From Lactarius indigo (Eukaryota; Basidiomycota; Agaricomycetes; Russulales; Russulaceae), in the NCBI GenBank assembly GCA_025766275.1, contig JAFKAC010000005.1:1674001-1738000 (forward strand): a DNA stretch of 64,000 nucleotides. The letters run 5' to 3'. Below, piece by piece: positions 10,863-23,351 of this stretch. Within the stretch, counting starts at the first letter, position 1. Every line of letters starts with the position of its first letter. The notes below the pieces were generated by a model. It saw only the letters and a list, made by a program, of their open reading frames with translations, was not told where the DNA came from and searched no databases. The position numbers and the translations under genes were made by a program.

Positions 10863-13800
10863 ATGCCTCGAGCCAGCATAGACCGTCAATCCCCGTTGCG
10901 CACAGACGAGGACATTCCAGACCTCGATGAGAGAAGCAGGAAAAAAGTGCGCTGGAATTCAGACAACGTCACGGAAGGCGACAAAGAAGGTAATTTGGAA
11001 GAAAGTGGCTACGACGCTAAAGTGGGTCCTTGTCTATTCGTATTAGCACCACTCGTCACTTGACAGCCACGCGGCACCAACTCTCCCGCAGATTTGTTTA
11101 GCCGCTACGTCTTCTGCGTAAGGCAAAGATACGCATATATGCACTCGTACTTAGTCTTACGGGGTCTTTTGAAGTGGGCGGATTGGCTGCGCATACTACA
11201 ATCCCGTGGATTTTCTGATCTACGTGCTCGAGGACACGCAAGAGACCACTCAGTTTGATGTGGCTAGGACGCGTCAGTCCTATTAAGGGTCTTTGGGTTT
11301 CTGACAATCTCAATTGGCAGGTGCCTCAGTCCTGGATCAGGTCTCACCCGATGTATGCCTCGTCAGCTCGAAAGCTGATGATAAATTCATCGATTTGTGT
11401 AGCGATTCGAGTATGGACTTTTCTCAAGAAGTGTCATGTATGCGCCCTGGTACTAACCCTTCGTTCCAGTGGCTACCTCAGGGGGCTTCTTTCAGATACG
11501 CCCACAGAAAGATTTCAGACCAGAGAGAGGGCGTAACAGTGTCCTTTCTCTGGGCCTGCTCTGCGATCTCCCTGAAGAAACCATTGACCCTCCTGACCCA
11601 TATCCATCAGCTGAGCCGAGAAATGCGTACGACTTTATGCAACGGAGGCGCAGCGCCAAGGGTAATCCCACCCTGAAACGGTGGAACGCTTCCGTTCGTA
11701 TGTCCAACTTTGCTGCACTGGATCTTTCTCCATTTGCAGTGGGTCACATGGGGCTTTTCCTTTCCGCGGACAAGTTTATCAGAACTTTCATCCCTTAGTT
11801 GGGCTCGATTGGCGCATTGCTCGACTATCTCATCAGAGAACAAGCGCTGGGGGACTTGGAACCTGAGGGCATCAGTGGGCTAGATGTCCGCGGGATAGCG
11901 AACCTGGCTTTGTACGTTCATACTCTTTCTAAGCCCTGAGACTCATGCGCGTACCCTATCCAGGGACAAAACCATGCAGATCAATGCCGATGCTCTCTTG
12001 TGAGACGGCCTTGGTCTCCGTCCGCATTAAACTATTTCTGACGCCTTAATGCCTCAAAAGTTCCTTGCAAGTGTTCGAAAACGAAAGTCATGCGTCAATC
12101 CACTCAAATAAGACCAAAGAAGGACTATCGTTGTTCGGTTCGAGTTCCGCCACCAAGCGCCGTCCCCTGCGGATTTTTCGTTGACAAAATTTCTAGGCAT
12201 GCTAGACACCACGAGGACAACACTGGGGCGTTCCCTCCTTCGGATGTGGCTCCTGAGGCCCTCGCTCTCCCTTGAAGTCATAAGTGCCCGCCACGACGCT
12301 GTAGAGTGTTTCACCCGCCCGGAAAACATTGATATCGCGAACGTAATGCACGGTCAACTAAATGGAATTAAGAATGTTCCTCGGGTTCTTGCGGCCTTGA
12401 GGACAGGTAAAGCCGTCCTCACGGACTGGCAGGGCCTTGTGAAGGTGCGAGTTAACCCCGGATGGGCAAGTCGTATATTCACAGACACGCACCGGGAAAG
12501 TTCACTTTCCACACTGCAATGCTTCGAGATAAGCTTGGGGAGCTCAGTATGGGTAGAGATGTTGATATCGTAAAGAAGGTGTGCGCACCGCGGACCCGAC
12601 ACTTCCATGTTAACTAATCCACCTGACAGCTGATCACCGCCCTGGATGTTGCAGCATTCAGAGAAGTTGGCGGTGCGATAAACAAAACAGTTTGTGTATC
12701 CCCGATTATGTCTCGGTTGCCAGCATACGATTATATGCAGATTGACTGGGAAGAGTCGACGCTGTTGCAACGTGTCTGCGTCCGCCCACACATCGATGAG
12801 GAATTAGACAATCGTAAGCATTTGTACAACGGCGTGGATGCCGTCCTGGTAAGTGACTCGCCATCGGCTGACTAAATTTTCTTTCCAATATTGGGCTAAT
12901 GCGGCGCAGTCGAAAGTTGCGGAGGGTATAAGCCCCACGGTCCCACAGGATTACGCGACGTCTCTCAACGTCGTATATTTTCCTCAATTGGGTGAGGCAC
13001 AATTTTTTTTTTTTCCCATTATGTTTTCTTGGTGTTTCACATATGTGACAGGCTTCCTCGTCTGCGTCCCCATGCTTGAAGAATGGAGAAGCGGAGATGG
13101 CATAGAAGTCCTTGACGGCTGGACATTCCAGGTATTACATTATTTCATTCCCGATAAAGTCGAGTGCTTAATACCGCGTTCATCCGTGCAGTTTTCATCC
13201 GAGTCAGTATACTTGTCCCCTGAAATGACACACGAGCCACAGCGAGTTCTATTAGATCGCACGTTTATTTTAAAAATGAAAAGATGCACGGCAAGTTTCG
13301 CTTCATCATACATACCGCATTTGCTTCTAAACCTGCCAAAGACTTAGACAAGCACCTAGGAGATCTCTATCCTTTGATCATCGGTATGTTTCACAATTTT
13401 AAGATTAGACAGGTTCAAAGAACGCGGCAGACCGCGAGCTGGAAATAATACACGAACTCGCGGAAAGTGTCCTTCCTTTTGCAGAAGCGATTAGCAATGC
13501 GTGCGACATTTGCGCTGAGCTCGACTGCCTTCTCTGCTTTGCGGAAGCCACGAGCCTGTATAATTATAGAAGACCTCGGATGAGCAACGAAAATGTGATC
13601 AAAATTCAGCAGGGCCGGTGCGAACTGTTTCCGATTTCTTGGCTAGGTCGTTGTTGTGACCTCACTACTTCCGCAGGCACCCACTACAAGAGCAGACCGT
13701 GGACACATTTGTACCAAACGACGTCTTCCTCATCGGCGGAGCGGGCATTGAATCATACGCGGACATCCACGGCGAAGAAGATGATCTCATGTCGGAAGGA

Positions 13801-15197
13801 AGTACACCGGGAAATAGCGTACTCGTATGCACAGGCGCAAATGCATGCGGAAAAGTGAGCGCTGCATGGGCTCCAGCCAGAAAAGTTCCTGAATGCTGTG
13901 ACGCAGAGCGTCTACCTCAAGCAGGTGCGTTCATTCGTTCCTGGAAAACTTTTAGGGCCTTGATTGCAAACTTGACATTTAAAAGATCGCGCTGATACAA
14001 TTAATGGCACAAGTGGGTCATTGGTTCCCTCTTCTATCCCCTTCGACCGAAGAGATGCTCCCAGATTGGCTGGTGAGTTTCATAGGTTGCCGCTTCCGGA
14101 TGACCCATCTGGCGCCAGTTTCGTCCCCGCCGAATCCGCGACACTCGGCATCGTAGATAAGGGTGTGTGGTGTCTGAGACGACTGCTGCGCGCTTTTTTT
14201 TTCTTCTTATTCTGATGTCTAGTTTTCACCCGCGTTCAAACTCGGGAGTCGGTCTCAAAAGTAACTCAAACGACTTTCAAACGTGGACATCTATTGACTT
14301 TGTTGTTGAAACCTGCTACCCTGTGCCCCATACCTTCAGGTGCAATCGGCGTTTATGATCGATCTCAACCAGGTGTCTCTGGGACTACGGAACGCCACTC
14401 CGCGCTCTCTTGTTTTGCTAGACGAGTTTGGGAAAGGAACAACTGCTGCAGGCTCGTGTATCTCCTAAGACTTCCTATACTTGATCCTTAGTAAAAGGAC
14501 CCGTTCACCCCTTACTTTTCCCCCTTTCCCGTCGTATGTCTTGGCGTGACCCCGAGCAGATGGTGCGGGCCTCTTTGCTGGAGTCTTGCAACACCTACTT
14601 GCGCGCGGCTCCGATTGCCCGAAAGTAATAGCAACGACGCACTTCCATGAACTTTTCTCCACGGGAATACTCGAGCCTCAAAAATTGCCCATAACGTTCG
14701 TCCATATGGAGATTATGTTTACAACGCGGACTGGCGAGGTCATCAGTGGCGATTTACCCGGTGTGACCAAAGGCGAGAGTATAACCTATCTGTACAGGTA
14801 TGTGCTCTGTTATTTAGGGGTAATAGCTGACGTCGTGCGCTAGGGCCTGTAAATGGACTTTCGCTTGAATCGCACGCAGCACGCTGCGCGGAGCTATTCG
14901 GTGTACCAGCCCACGTCGTACAGCGCGCTCAATACGTGACGTGCGTCCTCTATAGGACGTCAAGGAAAGATCTGATACCGATCTACTCATGCTTTGGTGA
15001 ACAGCGAGTTGCTCTCTACACACGAGCTTCCGAGGCTCCTGGACGAAGCAATCTCCAAGGAAGATCAACTGGACATGGATCTCGCATCGGCGGTGTGCCA
15101 ACGATTTCTCGAGTGGGACTTAGAAACTCAGGAGGCGTCATTAGAAGACGTCAGAGCGAGGTTAACACAAGTGTTGAACCGATCTGGCGAAGAATGA
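10863..15197 (+). CDS. MSH5: MutS homologue 5, meiotic crossover factor
   Basis: Orthologue of MSH5, which with MSH4 forms the MutS-gamma sliding clamp that stabilises Holliday junctions for meiotic crossovers. The gene has many short introns. Exon pieces in order: hydrophilic N-terminus ([14 protein letters not shown]), [20 protein letters not shown], core helices ([34 protein letters not shown]), clamp/lever region and the ATPase. Walker A is [14 protein letters not shown] (about 13,830-13,922, split by an intron), then [13 protein letters not shown] and Walker [11 protein letters not shown] (about 14,410-14,440). The last segment [11 protein letters not shown] to the stop at 15197 is the dimerisation tail. 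The mismatch-recognition domain of MSH2/3/6 is not evident, as expected for MSH5. No frame breaks found in the exons I joined. Confidence 0.9.
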
Positions 15198-15370
15198 ACA
15201 AACCAGGCGTGTTCTTGCACGGAAACACAAGCCGGCGAATGCGGATACAGGCGGGCAAACACATGTTCATAACGAATCATCATGGCATCAATTCTCTACA
15301 TACATCAAGAGTCCAAGACCATATTCGAAACTATCGTTGCGCGATCGTCACGTAATTACTGTATTAAGAT

Positions 15371-16686
15371 CTAGTCCTTTTTTGACGCCTTATGGATCTC
15401 CACGCCTGGTGGAGCACCCATCGCTGTTCGATTGCGTAATGATCTGTAAATATACCGGAAAAGATCTCGAGAAAATGCGCACCGTCCTTAATGGCTCCAT
15501 ATATCAGAAATTGACCAGACACAAGGCCCGCTGTCATCACCATACGTGGGCCAAGGCCCGCAAATAAACCCCTGAACCCAATCTGCCTAGAAAGAACGCC
15601 AAGGCGATAGAGCATCGTGCCCTTGGGCCCATGACCCTTATTTACCTGCGACAGCAATGTATCTGCAGGTTGCGAGAGGATTGCAGCGGCAAAGCCTGCG
15701 ATGACGCCACTGCCGAGTGAGATGGATAGCCTGGACGCAGGCGAGAGCTTGGCACGTGTCTCCTTGGACATAGACCGGAACGCGACCTCATGGCACAACT
15801 CATTGACGGTAAACTGACCGATCGCGTATGGGATCTGCCTGGATGCGGGATGTGCGTTAGTGCAAAGCCTGGGTAAGGTAGGCGCTCACTTGAAGATGAT
15901 CGGAATGAAGCCAGCGTAGAGATCTCGTAAACCACCTTCACGCAGAAGGCGCGTGAAACCAGAGGCTAGCCCAGTTGCGTAGCCACGCTGCGAGACCATG
16001 CGGATACGCGTGGCTTCAAGTGGCGTCAGGAAGATGTCTGCAAAGAATCTGTACACGTGTATCGGGGAAATCAGCACGACGATTCACGATGATATAAAGG
16101 TAAACACGGGACGGACTCTCCGACACTCGCGGCACCAAGATATATCGCCGTACGGTATCTGACCGCCGTGTCTTGATCACCAGCAAATGCCACAAATTGC
16201 TTTTTCCAAAACTCATAACCAGCAAATTTTGCTCCGCCCTGCACGAAATAGCCTACTGCGGTAGGCCCAAATCCAGTCAAAAGAGCAGAAGGGCCCTCTT
16301 TCGCAACGATGAGACGACCCCCTGAAAGCAGGCTGTGGCGCGCAAGCGCGGGGTCTATTTGGATGCGCGTCTTAACGACATCTATGGCTGCGAAGTGCTA
16401 GGTACGAGGCAGAGGTGTCAGTCCGAAAAAGACGTGCATACGGGTCATGGCGCCATGCGTTATCCTTTAGGAAAACAAAGAGCATAAAAGTAGGTTGTCT
16501 CTCTTGAGTTTGTGAAACAAACGTACGTCGCACATAGTGCTCCTTGGGAAATTAAGTCAGATCAGAGGGTGCTTTGATGAATGGAAGGTAAATTCAGCGC
16601 TGACCTGCTAGAAAGAAGCTACCATAGTTGGCAGCAGTGAACTGAGGGATATATAGCGGAGCGGCCTGTTGTCTGTCTGAGGGCAT
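15371..16686 (-). CDS. MIR1: Mitochondrial phosphate carrier (Mir1/PiC)
   Basis: Solute carrier importing inorganic phosphate into the mitochondrial matrix for ATP synthesis. Starts [20 protein letters not shown] at 16686. Carrier signatures are [16 protein letters not shown] (rebuilt across two introns at about 16,390-16,540), [15 protein letters not shown] and [14 protein letters not shown], one per repeat. Specific PiC stretches include [20 protein letters not shown] and GLGPRMVM. The last exon ends [15 protein letters not shown] before stop at 15371-15373. All junctions fit GT-AG introns without frame breaks. The start codon lies next to a duplicated F-box segment whose flank begins only a few bases upstream, so that duplication may have altered the promoter. 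Confidence 0.92.
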
Positions 16687-16691
16687 GAGTG

Positions 16692-17400
16692 GATGAAGAA
16701 GTGGTAGTTGTGTTCAAGTTGACGGAACAAACGGGAAGACACGGATGTATGATACGCCTGGATTGACGTCATCTACCATCCCCTCAAATTATAATGGTGA
16801 CGATAGCTAAATATCGGCACGTTCTCCCGAAACCAAGGCGGCATATCTGCCTCAATCCAGGGGAATTAATCAACTTTGGAGCCTTTGAGGGATCAAATGC
16901 ACGAAACACCTCGATCTACCATCCTCCCCAGGTAGCTGGCACCTCTCGTCGTCCCGAAGTCCTGCCAGAGCGATCTCTTTGACTATCCGCATGACTGTGT
17001 CGGCCTTCAAATCGGCGGACTGAGAAAGGTCTAGCACGTTGAACGCAGGGACAGGGCACGGAATGGGTAGTTTTGTAGGCACAAGCTCGGGGTCTTCGGG
17101 GTCTTCGGATGCCGAATCCCTTGGTAACACCACACAGGGTTTTGTTGAGGACTCAAATACTCAACGACGACATTAACAGCGTTACAGTACAGGTACAATT
17201 CAAAATCTCCAATTTGGGAGTTTGGAACAACACCGAAGTGACGATTTGGGACCCCAGGAAACAGCCTCTTGCAGTGAATTCGACGAGCTCGACCAACATA
17301 AACGCTGCACTTCGGAGCAAGGGAAGACTGAAATATCCGCGTTCGATACGAGAAGGGACGAGTCCTGTTAACTCGAGATGATGAAGGTGGGCTAGGTGTG
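16692..17400 (-). pseudogene. Truncated, decayed 3' copy of the TPR/F-box gene family
   Basis: DNA and peptide similarity to the last third of the two F-box genes downstream (21,042-22,873 and 23,352-25,178). Shared segments include the stretch around VLDLSQSADLK and TVMRIVKE and the 3' flank with the GAAGTGGTAGTTGTG motif. The TPR and F-box exons are missing, and an internal deletion removes part of the segment matching the TFSLPSLRILRM-LAELI region of the paralogues. No open frame spans it. This is a partial duplication that stops right next to the phosphate-carrier start codon. Confidence 0.8.
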
Positions 17401-17617
17401 TAAGGCACGATAACTATATTAATCCTACCTATAGCAGTGTTCTAGTTCCAAAGAAAAATCCGTAGCTGTTATTATGATGCAATGAAAATGGTTTTGCTTT
17501 CAAGGTAGATATTCATTGGTACTCGTCCCTCAGTCTCAACGCGACGACGTAGACCGGTGACCGTTCGCTCTATGAAGTACCCCTCAAAAATCCTCATTTG
17601 AACGACTGGTTACGAGT

Positions 17618-17932
17618 CTAGCGACGACGATATGGAAAGCGCTTGTCCGCCATGGGGGCGGCGTTGGCTTTAGGGTTGCGAGTCTTGTAGGCCTTGGGGA
17701 GGGATTTGATCTTCTTGCTTGAATCTTCGATGTATTTTGCGAGTGCTAATATTTCGTCCATCTTTGAGAGAATTCTGGTGAATTCCTTCTCCTCACTTCC
17801 CTTCTTCGGCTTGGGTTTTTCCCTCTCGCACGGGATCACGCAGGTCACATGCACGAGCCAACAGTGAACAGGATGCACTTTGCATTGTTTGATCAGTGAC
17901 TGCCGGAAACAAAGTAGACATCTATGTATCAT
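17618..17932 (-). CDS. Hypothetical small protein, Cys-rich N-terminus and Lys-rich C-terminus
   Basis: 104-codon ORF with ATG at 17932. The first 45 residues contain CLLC and CKVHPVHC patterns that could bind metal, or could be out-of-frame intron. The rest is charged and helical (KPKPKKGSEEKEFTRILSKM, then DEILALAKYIEDSSKKIKSL) and ends RRR. It lies just downstream of the Crinkler-like gene on the same strand. No family recognised. The charged helical half looks more protein-like than the Cys-rich half. Confidence 0.4.
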   Translation of the reverse strand: MIHRCLLCFRQSLIKQCKVHPVHCWLVHVTCVIPCEREKPKPKKGSEEKEFTRILSKMDEILALAKYIEDSSKKIKSLPKAYKTRNPKANAAPMADKRFPYRRR

Positions 17933-18002
17933 AATTTACCTGACAATGCGTCAACAGAATATTAGAAGACTTCACCCATCGGTCAAGATGTTCGTAATCC
18001 GT

Positions 18003-20577
18003 TCAGCTCTCCTCGCTCGAGTCAGTCGCCGCGAGTCTGGGCTTCTTCGCATCTGGAGGCTTCATGCTTTCTCCATCGACTTCTACTATGTCTTGCAGAG
18101 GTCGCGACTCTTTCCCGCCGTCTTTACGTACGCCGACCATGTCCGACAACCGTGCGGCGGGCCACTTTTCCCGTTCTAGTAGTGACGGTCTCTTCTGGGG
18201 ATCCTTCGCCATCAGTTGCCTAGCAAACCTCGACAGCCACTTGTCTCCTTTCCCAACCATGATATAATGTAGAAGAACACGCCCGCACGACCACCTGTCG
18301 GCTTTGATGGGGCTATGCATTGGCGTCAGTCCGTCTTCCTCTCCCAATTCAGGCGCTGTCCAGCCCTTGGTGCCGCGATATTCGTCAACCTCAGTGTTTT
18401 CGTCCTGAACTTTGATGGCTACATCGAAGTCAATTATTTGCAGGCAAAAGACACTGTCACAGACAAGGTTGTCGGGCTTGATGTCGCGGTGCGCAATCTT
18501 GTGCTCGTGAAGATATGCGAGCCCCTTGACGAGACCCCAGCCGAGCTGGACGCGAACGTGAACGCCGCCACTGTTCATGAGTCGTTGGTCGCGGATAGAT
18601 TGCTGCTTCGGTAGAATGAGCCAACCCCCAGTGATTGAAGGGATAGTGTCGATCGATGAGATAATGTGCGGAGACTGCGACCGTATCATACGGAGGTGCT
18701 GGAGAAAGTACAGCTCGTTTGATCCCTTGCGTAGGCGCTTTGCGATTAATTCGGTTTTATTCGGATCGCTCCGCTGATACACCGTGCGGAGATGAGGTGG
18801 TAACTGCAAGACATTAGCTCAGTGGAACGCCATGGGTGGAAAAATGTGTCGTACCTTGTCGATAAGTTCCCAAGTGCAGCCATCCGTCTCTATGACGTCT
18901 GCCACGACATCATATCCGTGAGCTTTGAGTTGTTCAGTTGCGCCACCGCAACCGCCCCTATAAGTACTAGGTCCAGCTTGGTTTTCCCCATAATGACTTG
19001 TACGATTCTTGGTTTTGCAGGCGAACGCCGGCAACTTACCGTCCTCGCCAAGATTTTCGAGATCTACCGCGAGTTCGCGGATACTTTTCTTTGTGTCTTC
19101 GTCCTCAGGCTCAGCTTCTAGCACGGATGTGAGATTGTACAGCTCCAGCGCAAATCGAACGCGGCTGTCTTTCTCACAGAGGTCGAACTCTTGACCCTTG
19201 TGACAAACCTACAGTGATTCACATGGGTTTTTAAAGATATAAAGCCTGAGCGTGCATACCGTCCGGGAATTCTTTTCCTGATATAAGATGTAACGATATG
19301 CAACTCCGGTAGAGCTGATATAGACGGCCACAAATACGAAGCTCTTGTCCTTGTAAGTATCCAGGGTGTTCGCGAGTCGCACGATGCTCGCCCCTTGAAG
19401 CAATAAGCGATAAAAATCGATCGCGGGTCTATCCAGTCGATTGGAATCGACTTCCACGGCCACCCGCGGAAGACCAAATTTCGATATAAGGAAATCGCTC
19501 CTGGGTCTATAGGTATGATTTTCTTTCTTTCTCCCGACTTGGACGATGAGTTGAAATGGCCACGGATCTTGGCCTCTGTCAGAGTGGACGTTAGTAACTC
19601 AAAAGCATGATCACAAACGCGCTGACTCACAGTCTAGCAGTGATTTTCTCTGCCCCGTCACTTTTGATGTTTGATGGAAGGAATTTAATGTGGTGCGCGA
19701 TTGCGTAAAAAAAAAAACCAGTTTGCGTCACATTCCTTGAACGGTCTTCTGTCTCCTTCCTTGAGGGGGTCCCACGACATCGCATCAACGGACACAATAT
19801 GGATGAGGTGCATGACTTCGGGTCGGTTGGCAGAGAAAGTCGTCCCCCTACCACCGAAGTAACTCTTCCAAGTAGGATTACCAACAATCAGATTAGCGTT
19901 TGCGAGGGCCTAACCTCGCTGTCAGAGGTCAAAAACTTGATAACATACAAACGACCCACCTCGTCAGTCACCTCCCGCTTTCGACCCAGCGCCTTTTTGT
20001 ACTCACTGACAAATCCGGGAAGTTTCTGTGGCGCACTCTTTATGCAATTCAAAGTGAGATCCCCTTCTGTGAATCCCCCTTTAGTTTCCGCCTGAATAAA
20101 GCAGTTTTCATATTTATAGGCCAGCTCGGAAGTAAGGGAATTTCCACGGGCAAGTGAGTGATCTTTCGTCAACATAGTGGCTGTAGGCCCGTATGAGAAT
20201 GCAGCGGCAGTAGAAGCAGATGACGTACAAGGCAATTTTACGAGCAGGATCTGATTGTCTGAGAGCCCAAGATCGGTTACCTGCTCATAGGGGCTCAGCT
20301 CCTCAATGGTATCCTCGTTATCGACGTCGATGCTGCTCAATATATCCGCCAAGCTTGTTTTGATATTCACTTTGTCGATAATCAGTTCACCCTTTGTCTT
20401 CCATACGGTGAGTTTCGGGGCAGGGACACTGGTAAGGTTGGGTTGCCACTTCTCCTTGACTCTCTCCTTCAAGTCGTCGATGTACTCACATTCGGAAGTC
20501 CGAACCGAGGAAAGCTCACCAACCAAGGTCTGGAACGTGTGATCGACAAGGAGGAACCAGATCTTTGTCACAGCCAT
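18003..20577 (-). CDS. Crinkler-like protein: ubiquitin-like header, candidate REase-fold nuclease, protein kinase
   Basis: Multi-exon gene. Exon 1 (20577 to about 19,930) carries a header like the Crinkler N-terminal domain: YIDDLKERVKEKW, APKLTVWKTKGEL and a LSDNQILLVKLP end. A middle segment around 19,300-19,520 has a PD-(D/E)XK-like pattern, SDFLIS followed by PRVAVEVDS, as in REase domains of Crinkler proteins. The C-terminal exons (18003-18809) encode a kinase with AKRL (ATP lysine), HRDIKPDN catalytic loop (about 18,475-18,500), an altered DFG that reads DFD (about 18,420-18,435), and TAPE. No glycine-rich loop is visible. A Lys/Arg-rich tail (KKPRLA) may be a nuclear signal. This domain set is described for eukaryotic CR effectors; the role in a fungus (conflict with other organisms or with mobile elements) is inference. 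Exon borders in the middle are approximate. Confidence 0.7.
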
Positions 20578-21041
20578 GATGGTTGGTGTACAACAACTGC
20601 GGCGGGAACGACGCCAGCCACAGTTGGTGTAATGCTCCCAAAGAGGAACGATTGCAGGCTGCTACGTCATGGCCACGGCACACGCATCATTTCCTTACAG
20701 GGTAAGCCACGGTTAAGCCCGAGAAGGTCGCTTCGATGAGCGTGCGGAGCGGTCTCATTAGCAAACGTCGGCGTTCAAGTACTATTTCTTGGTTTTAGCT
20801 CATACACTATTAATACTACTAGCCGCACATCATTATAATTCAGGGCTGAGTCTGTCGAAGGAGTTGAGCGACTCGTCCTTTAGGGGTACTGACGGAGTGT
20901 CGCTTGCTTTGAAGCCCCTATCATAGCGTGAAGGTCACGCACGGTCTGAACGATCACGTGTCACGCGACTGGAGGAAGAAGTGGTAGTTGTGATCAAACT
21001 GATATGGTAGACAAGAAGACACGAACGCATAATACACCGGA
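20578..21041. repeat. Intergenic: Crinkler 5' flank and duplicated F-box 3' flank
   Basis: From about 20,950 the sequence matches the flank at 16,692-16,760 and, less well, 23,260-23,345 (shared GAAGTGGTAGTTGTG and a following GAAGACACG). It is therefore part of the duplicated unit. The part nearer 20,578 should contain the promoter of the Crinkler-like gene; no distinct element is seen. Confidence 0.6.
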
Positions 21042-22873
21042 TCATCTCCTTCCCCTCAAATTGTAATGATGCCGACAGCTAAACATTGGCACGTTCTCCC
21101 GAAACCAAGGCAACATCTCTGCCCTAATATGAATGCATTCGTCGATCTTGAGAGCCTGAAGACACGAAACAACTCGATCGCTATCCTCCCCAGGTAGCTG
21201 GTACCTCCCATCGTCCTGAGATCCTGCCAGATCGATCCTCTTCTTTGACGATCCGCATGGCTACGTCAGTCTTCAAATCGGGGGACTGAGAAAGGTCTAG
21301 CACGCTCAGCGCAGGGCACAGAATGGGTAATTTCGTAGAGACAAGCGTGAGGTCTTCGGATGACGGGTCTTTGAGTAACGCCATACAGGGCTTCGTCAAG
21401 GACACCGCAATAATATCAATGTCGTCGCCAGTGCAATTCAAAATCTCCAATTTGGGAGCTCGGAGTAGCACCGAGGTGATGATTTGGGACCCCAAGAAAC
21501 AATCTCTTGCAGTGAATTCGACAAGTTCCACGAAAGAGGTCTCTTTGTCTCCAATGAGCTCAGCCAACGTCAATTCTGCGTGTTTGAGCTCGGTCATGCG
21601 TAGTATTCGGAGTGAGGGTAGACTGAAATTTCCACTGTTTGATGAAAAAAGGGACAATCCCGGTCAACTCGAGATGGCGAAGGTGGGCTAACGTCAGTGG
21701 GTTTGGGGCCGCATAGATATAATGTGAGTCCACGTGGTTTGGACTTGTTTCGAAGATAAGCTTTTCAAGGCCGAGATTGGCTTGCAAAAACTCATGGAAT
21801 CGTCCGAAATCGACATAAGAGGTCTCTATCTTGTATTCAAAGGACGTAAGATGGTGGATGGACGTTGATAACTGTGCCCAGCCACACTTCCCATTGACGA
21901 TGCTGAGAGCACGCAGGTTTTCCCACGGTAGTTCGGCGTGTTCATGGCGTCCAAAATAGATCACCCGATAGGGATGCATACATATGGAGAGGAATTCCAG
22001 GTGTTGGTGAACATATTTCGTACTGCCACTCAGCATGGAGAAGAAAAGTTCTGCATTAACGTCCTCCATGTGGCATTCTTTGAGCTGCGTCAAATTCAGG
22101 TCCCGAAACTGGGCCAAAAGGTCATTGTGGTACATTGCGTGATCGTGTCGCAGCCTGTGGTTATCCGAAACCGGGAAGATTGGTGCGAGCGATTTACGGA
22201 CAATGAGCTCCTCGATCCGCCCACGGGACCGTTTGTACCATTCTGGGACCTTGAGAAGAGCTTCCTCTGCGGGTGCCGCAAGAACCAAGGAGCGCCAAAG
22301 TGTGGGCTGTGAAAGTGCGACCTCGCGCCATTGACTGCAGACGTGAGAGATGGTGACGGGGTTGCTCGAAAAGTGGAATATCGTCAAGAGTAGCTCGACT
22401 GGCATACCCAAGACCGGGGATCTGGTTGGCCGCGGCGCTTCCAGGTGTTCACGCAGGTTCGTGAGCTCGCGTCGACGGGTTTTGTGCTTTGAGACATCAC
22501 CGAGGCGCTCCAGTGCCAATGAGCACATCTGCGATGCAGCGTCGGTTTGGCCAAGGGCAGCTAAGAGGCGAGCAGAACGAAAATAGCCGTGCCACTGCTT
22601 AGGGGCAATGTCAATAGTCTTCTTTGCGTCGCGCAGGGCATCTTCGAGACGATTCTTCTTTTCATAGGCGGATGCACGAGAATCGTATAGCACATAGGAT
22701 CTGTCATTGGCAAGGCTGACTGCCTGCGAAGTATGATGAGACAATGAAGCCAAAAGGACTCTTGAAATGGCTTTTACCTTGTCGAAGGACTTGATTGCCT
22801 CATCTATTTCTTGACGTCGAAGGTGTTTTGTACCTTCTGCAAAAAATGTGTTCCAGCTCGGTGTACTTGGCAT
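21042..22873 (-). CDS. TPR plus F-box protein, copy A (two frame breaks)
   Basis: About 590-residue protein of a basidiomycete family with N-terminal TPR-like helices (MPSTPSWNTFFAEGTKHLRR, then DALRDAKKTIDIAP, residues about 1-100), an F-box (GMPVELLLTIFHF, SHVCSQWREVALSQPTLWRS) and a leucine-rich C-terminal half. One intron at about 22,725-22,778. Compared with copy B, two extra single bases shift the frame: in the A6 run at 21,645-21,650 and near 21,241. Reading past them, the gene would end at 21,042 instead of the premature stop at 21,181. Likely an SCF adaptor of unknown target. The breaks may be sequencing errors or real decay of a duplicate. Confidence 0.75.
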
Positions 22874-23351
22874 ATTAGAACAAGCTCTCTAGCGCAAACT
22901 TCGACAGACGGTCACGTTAAAAACGCGCGTATCACGTGCACTGCTGTACGTAACCCAACCGTGACACGAACTCTAGATAAGGAGTGATTCACGTCTACTG
23001 TACGTTATTGTAGGAGTCTGATTCGATGTGTTTGCTTTAGATCCTCCACCCAACTATCGATATATTTGGTGCTATGTAGGGACTCTGGCACTCAACAGGT
23101 GTAACTAAATTTACATCAGGGGGTGAAGTCGGTCGTGCTCCCTGGAGGCCAAAAAAGAAATAAGCAAAAATCGCCATTGAATAGGATATCCATTCTTACA
23201 TTGGTATGTACAATATGAAGTAGCTACGATGTGTTGTTGAAGCTAGGAAAACGAAAAGTTGATTTTTGCATAGGTACGTAGGAGGAATGTTCAAGTCGAT
23301 ATAGCAGACAAACGAGAAGACTGACGGGTGTATAATACACCTGGATTGACG
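22874..23351. other. Intergenic between the two F-box paralogues
   Basis: Holds the 5' flank of copy A and, from about 23,260, the duplicated 3' flank of copy B. No additional gene is visible. Confidence 0.55.

Noticed and set aside
16016..16700. Apparent frameshift in the phosphate carrier N-terminal part
   Set aside because: A further small exon (coding THGAMTP) with GT-AG borders restores the frame, so no break is needed.
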